A stretch of 64,000 nucleotides of DNA, from contig JABCZG010000002.1 in the NCBI GenBank assembly GCA_013289835.1, forward strand, positions 248,001-312,000, given 5' to 3'. The notes below the pieces were generated by a model. It was given only the letters and a program-made list of their open reading frames with translations. It had not been told where the DNA came from and did no database searches. This document shows, one piece after another, positions 33,624 to 40,096 of the stretch. Source of the stretch: Acidobacteriota bacterium (lineage in GTDB: Bacteria; Acidobacteriota; Terriglobia; Acidiferrales; UBA7541). A program made the position numbers and the translations under genes. How positions within the stretch are numbered: the stretch's first letter is position 1; every line of letters begins with the position of its first letter.

Positions 33624-33989
33624 CTACCGACGAGCCATTTTCTGTGTCATGTGCAACAACAACTTGCGGTCGTCCTCGTTTGCCTTGCCAAGCAGACGGC
33701 GAAGCTTATTCAGATACCGCCCATCCTTGCCGGAACCACCCCAGCCTTCGTCAGATTTCCGCTTGAGCGAATTCGGCACTTGAGGCGGTGCATCGCCGTC
33801 GTAAAAGAGTTGATAGAGCGGAACCTCTAAAGCACGGGCGAACTTTTCCAGCGTTTCAACGGCGGGAACGGTATGCCCATTTTCGACACGAGAAACATAG
33901 CAACGGAGCAAGCCCGTTTTCTTTTCAATATCGCCCTGTGAGAATTTCTTTTCTTCGCGGAATTCGCGAAGTCGGTCGCCAATAATCAT
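33624..33989 (-). CDS. XRE-family HTH regulator
   Basis: 121 residues from MIIGDRLREF (GGAGAG upstream). REEKKFSQGDIEKKTGLLRC and YVSRVENGHTVPAVETLEKF form a classic Cro/CI helix-turn-helix; RALEVPLYQLFYDGD is the usual tail, followed by a charged extension. Convergent with the DUF262-HEPN pair; it may control that module or its own promoter. A TATAAA-like box lies just upstream near 34005. Confidence 0.85.
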   Translation of the reverse strand: MIIGDRLREFREEKKFSQGDIEKKTGLLRCYVSRVENGHTVPAVETLEKFARALEVPLYQLFYDGDAPPQVPNSLKRKSDEGWGGSGKDGRYLNKLRRLLGKANEDDRKLLLHMTQKMARR

Positions 33990-34056
33990 TGGTCTCTCCA
34001 AACGTTTATAATATGGACCATTAACCACCCGTCCAAGTAGAATCCGACCATCGAAC

Positions 34057-34620
34057 CTATGGTCGCTCTGTGGTGATTGACTCGCGGATGTGATTGGCTG
34101 CAATTCTCACGGGAACAATTTTTGGTTTCGGCGGTGGCGGGGTGCTCCTGAAATAGAAAGTGAACATCAGGTCAAGATTAGGGACAAGGAATGCTTCGGG
34201 GAGACGCCCGAACGGGGCAGCCGTGCGAATCGCGCTCAGGGCTGCATAATCCATGTCCGTCTTTCCAGAGCTTGACACGATTGTGATGAACTTATAGGGC
34301 AATGACCCGTCTTTTTGTATGTGGAGTCGAACCACCACGACTCCGTGCTCTCCACTCACGGCCGATTCAGGTAAATTTACAAAAAGGTTATGTCTAATAG
34401 AATAGTAAACCTTATTCACATATGGTTCCAAGTTTACGCCTTCAGGCAGCGAACTCAGGACCTCAACTGTGACCGGATATAGTTGGGCTGGGTCCGGTGG
34501 AATCAGATGCCCTTGTTGTGTGCCTGGATTGGGCGAAGCCTTGGCAATTCCTGAAATCAGGAACGCCACTAAAGCGAGAAAGACAAATACGTTGCTTTTT
34601 GTAGACCGAAGGTGCGGCAT
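34057..34620 (-). CDS. TonB C-terminal-domain-like periplasmic protein
   Basis: 187 residues; signal peptide/anchor VFVFLALVAFLISGIAKASP. The C-terminal half has YSIRHNLFVNLPESAVSGEH, VVVVRLHIQKDGSLPYKFIT, SSGKTDMDYAALSAIRTAAP and LPEAFLVPNLDLMFTFYFRS, the strand-helix-strand of TonB_C energy-transducer domains. ExbBD partners are not nearby. GGAGG precedes the ATG at 34620. Acidobacteria carry many solitary TonB_C proteins. Confidence 0.75.
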   Translation of the reverse strand: MPHLRSTKSNVFVFLALVAFLISGIAKASPNPGTQQGHLIPPDPAQLYPVTVEVLSSLPEGVNLEPYVNKVYYSIRHNLFVNLPESAVSGEHGVVVVRLHIQKDGSLPYKFITIVSSSGKTDMDYAALSAIRTAAPFGRLPEAFLVPNLDLMFTFYFRSTPPPPKPKIVPVRIAANHIRESITTERP

Positions 34621-34742
34621 AGAACCTCCACGCCCGGCTTGACGCCCGCAATCATACTGCAAGATACGCCTCAATTCTAGCTTGGCGGCGGTCACCTGCC
34701 TGATAAACAGCGCAAACCGGACAAGTCGAATTGCACCCATAA

Positions 34743-34967
34743 CTAGGGGATGGAGACGTTCTTTTCAGAATCTTTGGCAGAAAACGAGTTCACAATCGCT
34801 GGCCATCGAGAATCAATTCGTTCGAGGATGAACACAGCATCATCGATGGCGTGGTCCACGTAGAACTGCTTCGCCATATTTGGCTTGTTCGGGTCCATCT
34901 CAATGAGTTTTCTGGCAGCCAGAATTGTTGCGGCAAAGAGAATGGCGAACTTTCTTTCTTCGGTCAT
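34743..34967 (-). CDS. Small hypothetical protein
   Basis: 74 residues: KFAILFAATILAARKLIEMD, HAIDDAVFILERIDSRWPAI. The layout (hydrophobic helix with AARK, then A..A..ILE.ID.RWP) recalls a small family seen on acidobacterial chromosomes and elements; function unknown. Confidence 0.55.
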   Translation of the reverse strand: MTEERKFAILFAATILAARKLIEMDPNKPNMAKQFYVDHAIDDAVFILERIDSRWPAIVNSFSAKDSEKNVSIP

Positions 34968-35085
34968 TGGAATCCCCGCAGTTTGATTTGTTGCGGGTAG
35001 AGTAGGGAAGAAGAGTTTACTAGCGGCTGAACGCGGTCAGGGCAGAGTTTTGAGGTGGGATGACACAGTCTGTCGGAGCGGCTTT

Positions 35086-35388
35086 CTAAATCGGATAACT
35101 GAACCAGCAAGACTTCTCATAATCGTAAACTGTCACGGTGCGCCCGCTCACAGTGCCTGTAAAGTGCCCACCTGAACCATAGTCGAATCCCCTAAATTTC
35201 CTACCCTCAAGTCGCAAGCTGACATGCTTCTGGTCACCATAGTGATACAACGAAAACGAACCAGAGTGTCCGGACCCTCCTATGTGGCACTGTTCAGTAT
35301 GGTCGTAGGCGGAAACACCCGAATCCGTAACGCGAAGGAAATGAAGGGTCTCCCGCTCAACTGTCGGTTCTTGAATTGACCCGCCGAT
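35086..35388 (-). pseudogene. Open frame without a start, directly after an in-frame TAA
   Basis: 100 sense codons without ATG, in the same frame as the membrane protein gene that ends at the TAA of 35391-35389. The product would read TDSGVSAYDHTEQCHIGG.., GSFSLYHYGDQKHVSLRLEG, FRGFDYGSGGHFTGTVSG and end TVYDYEKSCWFSYPI, a beta-rich, protein-like sequence of the type found as a C-terminal domain in acidobacterial proteins. It is either the 3' part of a gene broken by the TAA or a gene that lost its start. It fills most of the otherwise empty 34968-35388. Confidence 0.5.
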
Positions 35389-35709
35389 TTATTTCTGTGT
35401 GGCTGGCCCGTCGAGTGTAGCCACAGCAACCGCATTTTCGTTTTTCAGATCGCGCCTCCTGTAGAGTGCTCTGGCCATTCGGTATGCCCCGTACCACAAC
35501 AAGAGTGCCCGTCCAATCCCAAAGATCGAGATTGCATCGGCCCGATAGAATCCCGCAAGGAAAGCTAGCGCGATCATAAAGAAAGCACCAGCACCGTGGT
35601 CGCGGGTCTGATCTTCATTCCAAGTACAACTCTTTCGTCTATCCTTGGCGATTTTTATACACATTAAAATTGGCAACAGAGCGGCGAGCAAGACTAAAAT
35701 TCTGCCCAC
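35389..35709 (-). CDS. Small membrane protein
   Basis: 106 residues, GTG start with GGAGG four bases upstream. An N-terminal hydrophobic helix (ILVLLAALLPILMCIKIAK) and a second hydrophobic region (GAFFMIALAFLAGFYRADAI, ALLLWYGAYRMARALY) give two or three membrane passes. Reading through its TAA would add the 100 codons at 35388-35086, so the present protein may be truncated. Confidence 0.55.
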   Translation of the reverse strand: MGRILVLLAALLPILMCIKIAKDRRKSCTWNEDQTRDHGAGAFFMIALAFLAGFYRADAISIFGIGRALLLWYGAYRMARALYRRRDLKNENAVAVATLDGPATQK

Positions 35710-35760
35710 AGAACCTCCAGATAGCGGGGATTGTACATCAACGCGCTTGCGCCCCGCCGT

Positions 35761-35813
35761 ATTCCCCGCCAGATCGTGCCGATACCCATCCCGTTAAGTG
35801 CGCGTGATAGAAT
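35761..35813 (+). promoter_or_regulatory. Promoter-bearing repeat, copy A
   Basis: Runs from ATTCCCCGCC through AGATCG, GCCGATACCCAT and GTTAAGTG to an extended -10, CGTGATAGAAT (TAGAAT 35808-35813). Aligns closely with copies at 36601 and 38718. The gene start at 35844 leaves about 24 bases of leader with a ribosome site. Confidence 0.6.
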
Positions 35814-35843
35814 CCATGCCGACAAAGCCCAACAGAGGCGATC

Positions 35844-36317
35844 ATGCAAAAGAGAATCATAGTTGCAGCTTGCTGTTCGCTCATTTTCCTCGCGGGGTGG
35901 GGGTCCGGCCAAAAGACCTTGGACGCTTCAAACTGGACTGCCTTGGGTAAGACAGATGACCTTGCCCGTCTCATGTACGTAAAGGGATATACGCAGGGCT
36001 ATGCAGATGGTGACAGCGCGATGGAAAATATCGCCGCTCTACTTATGAAAGACGCTCCGCTGGATTCTTCGACAAAGCAGCTCATTTCACCACAGACGCG
36101 CCGCGTGGCAGATGTGGTGGGTTTCGGGAAGAATCAAGATGTAACTATGGGAAAAATCGAAGATGCAGTGAGTTCCTTTTACAGCGACTACCGCAACGCG
36201 CCCGTGTGCTGGAATCAAGCCTTGCAGTTTTCGATGTGGGCACTCAACGGAAATGCCCCGACGGACCAAGAGCTGGATGCTGCGCGTAAGAGAGGGGCTG
36301 AAAGCGGCTGCAAGTGA
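35844..36317 (+). CDS. Secreted hypothetical protein
   Basis: 157 residues, signal peptide IIVAACCSLIFLAGWGSGQ. The mature part contains DLARLMYVKGYTQGYADGDS, a pattern of small periplasmic proteins with a G-Y-x-x-G-Y-x-D repeat, and ends YRNAPVCWNQALQFSMWALN with a possible disulfide to the C-terminal Cys. AGAGGC precedes the ATG; transcription probably from repeat copy A. Confidence 0.65.
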   Translation: MQKRIIVAACCSLIFLAGWGSGQKTLDASNWTALGKTDDLARLMYVKGYTQGYADGDSAMENIAALLMKDAPLDSSTKQLISPQTRRVADVVGFGKNQDVTMGKIEDAVSSFYSDYRNAPVCWNQALQFSMWALNGNAPTDQELDAARKRGAESGCK

Positions 36318-36600
36318 TCTGCATAGTTGCGGGTGCGGTTAGAATGGTGGAATTGATTTGTGGCGAAGGAGGTCCATAAACGATGACCAAACTTTTGCCA
36401 GTAGCCCCAAACACCCGATTCATCGGGATAACCACAGGCCGGGGTCCGAGATTTCCTCGGTAGCGACCTGCCCGCTAAAAGGCCGAAACTGAAGTTGTGG
36501 GCGTCCGGATGAAGTGATGCATACGCCGGGCACGGAGTGACAATGGCTGGCCATTCACTCCACTTAAAGATCGCGCCCGCTGTGTTAACCGCTTCGCTGC

Positions 36601-36652
36601 ATTCCCCGCAGATCGCCGCCGATGCCCATTCGTTAAGTGCTCGTGGTAGAAT
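36601..36652 (+). promoter_or_regulatory. Promoter-bearing repeat, copy B
   Basis: ATTCCCCGCAGATCGCCGCC.. to CGTGGTAGAAT (TAGAAT 36647-36652). The gene start is at 36661, only 8 bases past the -10, so the transcript should begin at or next to the ATG. Confidence 0.6.
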
Positions 36653-36660
36653 TCAGCCGA

Positions 36661-36858
36661 ATGGTGAACATACCTAAACCGCCCCACATCGTAATCCCTG
36701 TTTCGTGCCCGCGCTGTAATGAGGAACAGGTTGTTCAGGTTGCTGCGCGGCCCGGATTTGCCCAGTTGAGCGGCCAAACGATAAAGTGCGTGAAGTGCGA
36801 AACGGAATTTGACGTGATGGTTCCCGACCAGGTTGTTGGCGGCCCATTCCCTAAATAG
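36661..36858 (+). CDS. Zinc-ribbon protein, probably from a leaderless mRNA
   Basis: 65 residues. CPRCNEEQVVQVAARPGFAQ and IKCVKCETEFDVMVP contribute two CxxC knuckles about 30 residues apart, a treble-clef/zinc-ribbon arrangement. There is no ribosome site; the -10 of repeat copy B ends 8 bases upstream. Function unknown. Confidence 0.6.
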   Translation: MVNIPKPPHIVIPVSCPRCNEEQVVQVAARPGFAQLSGQTIKCVKCETEFDVMVPDQVVGGPFPK

Positions 36859-36871
36859 TACGGACTGTGAT

Positions 36872-37249
36872 ATGGCGCTCCTTCTATCAGCCTCCGTGGG
36901 CATCCCCGTCTTGGCTCTAATCGTATTCGGCGTCTTGGAATGGGCGCTGGGGCAAAAGGACATATTTGACGTTTTACAGAGGGCTGGCCTCGATCTCTGT
37001 CACGTAAGCATCGGAATCTTGGGCGGGATATTTCTGAACCAGCAACTTGAGATACAAATGGGCCGGGCTGCGGCGATCATTGCAGTCGTCGTCGTATTGT
37101 TGGAACTAGCGCTCGCAGCGTTGGGTTTAGGCTTTCGGAATCGTGTACAAACTCTTGGTACGCAAACAACGACCTATCTGTGTGTTTTCATGGGCGTGTT
37201 GGCAGTCGCCATACCTAGCGGCATTCTGGTGTGGCTTGGGGGCAGCTAA
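36872..37249 (+). CDS. Membrane protein of unknown function
   Basis: 125 residues with four likely membrane helices: SVGIPVLALIVFGVLEWALG, LDLCHVSIGILGGIFLNQ, AAAIIAVVVVLLELALAALG and YLCVFMGVLAVAIPSGILV. Starts 13 bases after the zinc-ribbon gene; its TAA overlaps the next ATG (TAATG). Confidence 0.6.
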   Translation: MALLLSASVGIPVLALIVFGVLEWALGQKDIFDVLQRAGLDLCHVSIGILGGIFLNQQLEIQMGRAAAIIAVVVVLLELALAALGLGFRNRVQTLGTQTTTYLCVFMGVLAVAIPSGILVWLGGS

Positions 37250-37626
37250 TGGCTACGTCTCTGTTGCTTGTACTTATTTTTGGATTAGGGAGCGCATTGG
37301 CAGTTGTGTTAGTGGTTCACGTGTTCTTGAAAGCGTTCTTCCCGGAAGCTTTGCGGAAAACCAGAGCAGAGGACTATGCGCGAGGGCAGAGATCGGGCCG
37401 CGCCATTGAACCACTGGTGGTGGCCCTTTCAGATTCGACGGCCGCCAATTGGCGTGACATGCTAACGGCGAAGATGACCACAAATGTGCTGTTTCAGCCA
37501 GGAGCTTTGGTCGGGATATTAGCCCCAAAAGGGCAACCCGACAAACAAACTTCCCACCCGCAACTATTTGTCGGGGGTCCTAAACAAGGAGCAGCAAATG
37601 CAGCTTTCGGCGGTTCTCCTAGCTAG
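37249..37626 (+). CDS. Membrane-anchored hypothetical protein
   Basis: 125 residues: one N-terminal helix (LLLVLIFGLGSALAVVLVVH), then a soluble tail with EALRKTRAEDYARGQRSGRA and PKGQPDKQTSHPQLFVGGPK. ATG in a TAATG overlap with the previous gene, so co-translated. The C-terminal 29 bases overlap the next gene. Confidence 0.5.
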   Translation: MATSLLLVLIFGLGSALAVVLVVHVFLKAFFPEALRKTRAEDYARGQRSGRAIEPLVVALSDSTAANWRDMLTAKMTTNVLFQPGALVGILAPKGQPDKQTSHPQLFVGGPKQGAANAAFGGSPS

Positions 37627-38272
37627 AGTTTTTCTGTTTATTGAGAGCACAGACCTTAATCCGCGTGGCGCTGCGTTCTATCCGGATGTAATCCGGGCAT
37701 TGGTCGAGCGTTACACCTTCCAGAAATTTCCACAGAAGTTTGAGGACCTAGACGAAAGTAAGGGGGTGGTGTTTGAGCTTGGAAAGTTTGGGAAAAAGAA
37801 CATCGAGAAGGTGACAATCTACTCCTCTGGTTTGGCATTGGACACAACGTCGTCAACGAAAGATTCCGAAGAAATTCTTGAGGAGGCTTTGACTTGGGCA
37901 ACTGAGAAACTCGGCCTGCAATATAAGCGCGAGATGGTGAGACGGAAAGCGTATGTTAGCCAAGTCACAATTTATAGTGGAGTGCCGCTACTTGAAGTTA
38001 ATCCCCATTTGGAAGCCTTATCCAGAAAGGTTAGCGAAATCGTATCGGCCAACATTAGACTGAAATCTACTTTTGCACCGAGCGGTATCCTCTTGGCTCC
38101 CGACCCGGAATCGCAAACGATTCCAGTCTCCGCCTTTACGATTGAACGGCGACAGGGCGCTGCCTATTCCGAAGGAAAGTATTTTTCAACTGCGCCGCTT
38201 CCTACCGACATCCATCTCAATCTGCTCGAAGAGTTCGAACAGGTGGTTTCCGCCCAGCAAAAAAAGGCTTGA
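37598..38272 (+). CDS. Hypothetical cytoplasmic protein, 224 residues
   Basis: Starts MQLSAVLLARVFLFIESTDL with AAGGAG upstream. YPDVIRALVERYTFQKFPQK, KKNIEKVTIYSSGLALDTTS, EEILEEALTWATEKLGLQYK and GAAYSEGKYFSTAPLPTDIH suggest a soluble alpha/beta fold. I do not recognise the family. Last member of a four-gene run from repeat copy B. Confidence 0.6.
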   Translation: MQLSAVLLARVFLFIESTDLNPRGAAFYPDVIRALVERYTFQKFPQKFEDLDESKGVVFELGKFGKKNIEKVTIYSSGLALDTTSSTKDSEEILEEALTWATEKLGLQYKREMVRRKAYVSQVTIYSGVPLLEVNPHLEALSRKVSEIVSANIRLKSTFAPSGILLAPDPESQTIPVSAFTIERRQGAAYSEGKYFSTAPLPTDIHLNLLEEFEQVVSAQQKKA

Positions 38273-38360
38273 TTCTTGGTATCGGAGTGCACCCCAGCGA
38301 ACTAAGCTTCTCCCGCGTCAGCCCGCTTCAGATCGCGACATTCTTAGCGTACACTTGCAA

Positions 38361-38684
38361 ATGAAAGCGGGTTTTATGGCGAATTCAGGTGGACGTGCGA
38401 CCGCGATTCAAAGCAGGCTTGAGAAGCTGAAAACGGTGGTTGCCGAATTGGATAAGACAATCGTGGACAAAAAGGCTAAGGATTTTCTGTTGCGCCCCGC
38501 AGCGAATGCGTTCAGTGATGTGGAAATCCTTCTCTTACCCCACGGGCTCAAAGCGACGAATCCTGCCCATGCATCTATGTGGTTTGAAATAGCAGAATTT
38601 GAACTTCGGCAGGCAGAAGAGCGATTGAAATACGCCCAAGGTATGGTTGCGAAGTATGCGGCTAACCTTCAGGCGATTGGCTGA
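38361..38684 (+). CDS. Helical hypothetical protein
   Basis: 107 residues (or 102 from the second ATG). IQSRLEKLKTVVAELDKTIV and WFEIAEFELRQAEERLKYAQ are long coiled helices. Upstream (38310-38350) is a weak relative of the promoter repeat (CAGATCGC ... TACACT). No family recognised. Confidence 0.5.
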   Translation: MKAGFMANSGGRATAIQSRLEKLKTVVAELDKTIVDKKAKDFLLRPAANAFSDVEILLLPHGLKATNPAHASMWFEIAEFELRQAEERLKYAQGMVAKYAANLQAIG

Positions 38685-38717
38685 TACGAGTATGCCGCAC
38701 GCAGCGTCGCCCGCTGC

Positions 38718-38769
38718 ATTCCTCGCAGATCGCCGCCGATACCCACTAATCAAGTGCCCGTGGTAAACT
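38718..38769 (+). promoter_or_regulatory. Promoter-bearing repeat, copy C
   Basis: ATTCCTCGCAGATCGCCGCC.. to CGTGGTAAACT (TAAACT 38764-38769). The downstream ATG at 38777 is at the expected transcription start, implying a leaderless message. Confidence 0.6.
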
Positions 38770-38776
38770 CCCGCGC

Positions 38777-39088
38777 ATGAATGCTTGGCTCACTGTTTTG
38801 ACTTCGGCAGCCGTGGGCGCGCTGGTTTCCAGCGCAGTCACGCTGATTGGCCAACATCTAGAGAGGCGGGCGCGACGGGATGAACTACTATTCAACAAGG
38901 CAATCGACCTCGCGGCGGCGCAAAGAGATTTTACTCTCTCGCTTGCTGAGAAAAGCGGTGCTACGGCGACTCTGATCGACCCAGCCATCAATGCAGAGAC
39001 CTACTTTCGGTGGTTCAAAAACCTGATAGATACCGGGAAGCTGCCACCCGATGCCGACAAAGGAAGGCCGAAGCCGAAGCAGGAATAG
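38777..39088 (+). CDS. Small membrane-anchored protein, probably leaderless mRNA
   Basis: 103 residues. One N-terminal helix (LTVLTSAAVGALVSSAVTLI), then a basic juxtamembrane segment (GQHLERRARRDELLFNKAID) and a polar tail (YFRWFKNLIDTGKLPPDADK). Proteins of this form (membrane anchor plus ERRARRDE) are frequent in acidobacterial genomes; function unknown. ATG lies 7 bases after the -10 of repeat copy C. Confidence 0.6.
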   Translation: MNAWLTVLTSAAVGALVSSAVTLIGQHLERRARRDELLFNKAIDLAAAQRDFTLSLAEKSGATATLIDPAINAETYFRWFKNLIDTGKLPPDADKGRPKPKQE

Positions 39089-39109
39089 TTGCTAGACTGA
39101 AGGACGCTT

Positions 39110-39319
39110 ATGGATAAGAAAAAAGTTTTGCCCGTGGTTTTGGTGGCGTCGATTACAGGTGAGACGCTTTTGCCCATGCGCCATTCCGATACACTCGCGC
39201 CCCAGCCCCACACCGAGCTTGAAATTACCGTACCCTTCGCAACTACCTTGTCGCCGGTTTCTGCGAGTGGCGGGGCGAGCGGGCCAGCTACCGGATTTGA
39301 TATAAGACAGATTATTTGA
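39110..39319 (+). CDS. Possible small exported protein
   Basis: 69 residues, MDKKKVLPVVLVASITGETL.. , with AAGGA six bases before the ATG. Low complexity after residue 20. Support is limited to the ribosome site and a possible signal-like start. Confidence 0.35.
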   Translation: MDKKKVLPVVLVASITGETLLPMRHSDTLAPQPHTELEITVPFATTLSPVSASGGASGPATGFDIRQII

Positions 39320-39330
39320 ACTGTCAGGTG

Positions 39331-39353
39331 TGCAGATCGGTGCGTGGTAGAAT
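39331..39353 (+). promoter_or_regulatory. Short promoter repeat, copy E
   Basis: TGCAGATCGG then GCGTGGTAGAAT (TAGAAT 39348-39353). Retains only the CAGATCG and extended -10 parts of the longer repeat. Expected start near 39360, upstream of the small gene at 39373. Confidence 0.5.
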
Positions 39354-39372
39354 GAGGGGCCGGTATGTCGGG

Positions 39373-39564
39373 ATGCGATTCGGCGGTGGCTTGGTGACTA
39401 ACCCTGAGGTGCAGAAAAATCCCCCGGTAAACATGGACGGCACGAAGTTTGGATTGTGGGCGCAAGAACGCGGTGGGACAGAATTCTTTGAGCAGGGACT
39501 TGCGGAGCCGGAAGCCGCGTTGCGGGCGGCTGGAATCCCCTACGAAAAGATCGAAGTAGCCTGA
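39373..39564 (+). CDS. Small hypothetical protein
   Basis: 63 residues: MRFGGGLVTNPEVQKNPPVN, FGLWAQERGGTEFFEQGLAE, EAALRAAGIPYEKIEVA. The upstream TTG at 39316 lies before the promoter, so the ATG at 39373 is preferred. No family recognised. Confidence 0.45.
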   Translation: MRFGGGLVTNPEVQKNPPVNMDGTKFGLWAQERGGTEFFEQGLAEPEAALRAAGIPYEKIEVA

Positions 39565-39573
39565 AAATCCGGC

Positions 39574-39596
39574 GCAGATCGCGGGCGTGATAGAAT
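39574..39596 (+). promoter_or_regulatory. Short promoter repeat, copy D, driving the tRNA
   Basis: GCAGATCGCGGGCGTGATAGAAT; the -10 (39591-39596) ends 9 bases before the mature tRNA. It shares its CAGATCG and extended -10 with the cargo promoters, so the tRNA has been brought under the same promoter type. Confidence 0.55.
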
Positions 39597-39605
39597 CAAA
39601 GCGCG

Positions 39606-39682
39606 GGGGCGGTAGCTTAAATGGATAAAGCCTCGGTTTCCTAAACCGGTGAGTGCGGGTTCGAGTCCCGCCCGTCCCACCA
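39606..39682 (+). tRNA. tRNA-Arg (anticodon CCT), intact, carried by the element
   Basis: Acceptor GGGGCGG pairs with CCGTCCC (one G-U); D-arm GCTT/AAGC; anticodon arm TCGGT-TTCCTAA-ACCGG with CCT at 34-36; variable loop TGAGT; T-arm GCGGG-TTCGAGT-CCCGC; discriminator A and encoded CCA. All stems form. It decodes AGG, the same anticodon as the host gene the element destroyed, but differs from it in every stem. It lies about 290 bases inside the right core site and probably restores AGG decoding in the host. Confidence 0.95.
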
Positions 39683-39802
39683 GAACCTTGTACATGCCCT
39701 GTACATAAAACGGGCCAAAACACCCCGGTTTGACCACAACCATGCACAAAAACCCACAACGCAAACTGTTGTAAACAAACACGCCACCGGCTTACCTCCT
39801 AA

Positions 39803-39847
39803 TTCCTAAACCGTTTGTCGCGGGTTCGACTCTCGCCAGCCCCACCA
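39803..39847 (+). pseudogene. 3' half of a third tRNA-Arg-like gene
   Basis: TTCCTAAACCG (anticodon loop and 3' stem) followed by T-arm GCGGG-TTCGACT-CTCGC, acceptor 3' strand CAGCCCC, A, CCA. The 5' strand it would need (GGGGCTG) is not found adjacent. It ends a few bases into the anticodon region, exactly like the split host gene, so it looks like the right scar of another integration. Confidence 0.8.
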
Positions 39848-39972
39848 TTTAGAGTTTAGGCTGTACCCTGAATTGTACCCAAGACTGTACCCAACTAGCC
39901 CAAAAATCTCCAAAAATAGGCGTTATGGGCTACCGCAACCTATTGAAAACACGTAGAACGGTGAATCGACCA

Positions 39973-40020
39973 AGTTTCCTAAACTCTAGGTTGGCGGTTC
40001 AAGTCCGCCCGGTCCCGCCA
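39973..40020 (+). pseudogene. 3' half of host tRNA-Arg(CCT), right end of the element (attR)
   Basis: The 14-bp core AGTTTCCTAAACTC (39973-39986) is followed by TAGGTT, T-arm GGCGG-TTCAAGT-CCGCC, acceptor CGGTCCC, discriminator G and CCA. Joined to 1305-1347 it gives a complete cloverleaf with a perfect anticodon stem. Host sequence resumes after 40020. Confidence 0.9.
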
Positions 40021-40031
40021 CAGATTCAGAG

Positions 40032-40069
40032 ATTAGAAATTAGAAATTAGAAATTAGAAATAGAAATTG
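40032..40069. repeat. Short tandem repeat (ATTAGAA)n
   Basis: Four exact ATTAGAA units (40032-40059) and a partly matching tail, just outside the right end of the element in host DNA. Microsatellite-like, with no apparent function. Confidence 0.7.
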
Positions 40070-40096
40070 GGAGGACATGGGCTTAGCGGTTCCCGC

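Larger units (their letters stand above)
1334..39986. mobile_element. Integrative element inserted in tRNA-Arg(CCT), with replication, terminase-like and defence genes
   Basis: The boundaries are the two copies of a 14-bp core (AGTTTCCTAAACTC) lying in the two halves of one tRNA gene. The integrase is immediately inside the left end and an excisionase-like gene follows it. Contents are a primase-helicase, a TerL-like protein, an iteron array, a second small tyrosine recombinase, a type IIS restriction-modification set and other candidate defence genes. Capsid, portal, tail, relaxase and conjugation genes were not recognised. The gene set suggests a phage satellite or integrative mobilizable element. 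Two extra tRNA-derived sequences near the right end suggest more than one integration event. Confidence 0.85.

Noticed and set aside
35086..35391. Stop-codon recoding in the element
   Set aside because: Other clear genes of the element end in TAA, TAG and TGA at expected places, so the in-frame TAA and TAG cases are better explained as gene decay.
39001..39759. 252-codon minus frame crossing the intact tRNA gene
   Set aside because: It runs through the tRNA and through sense genes on the other strand, with no ribosome site.
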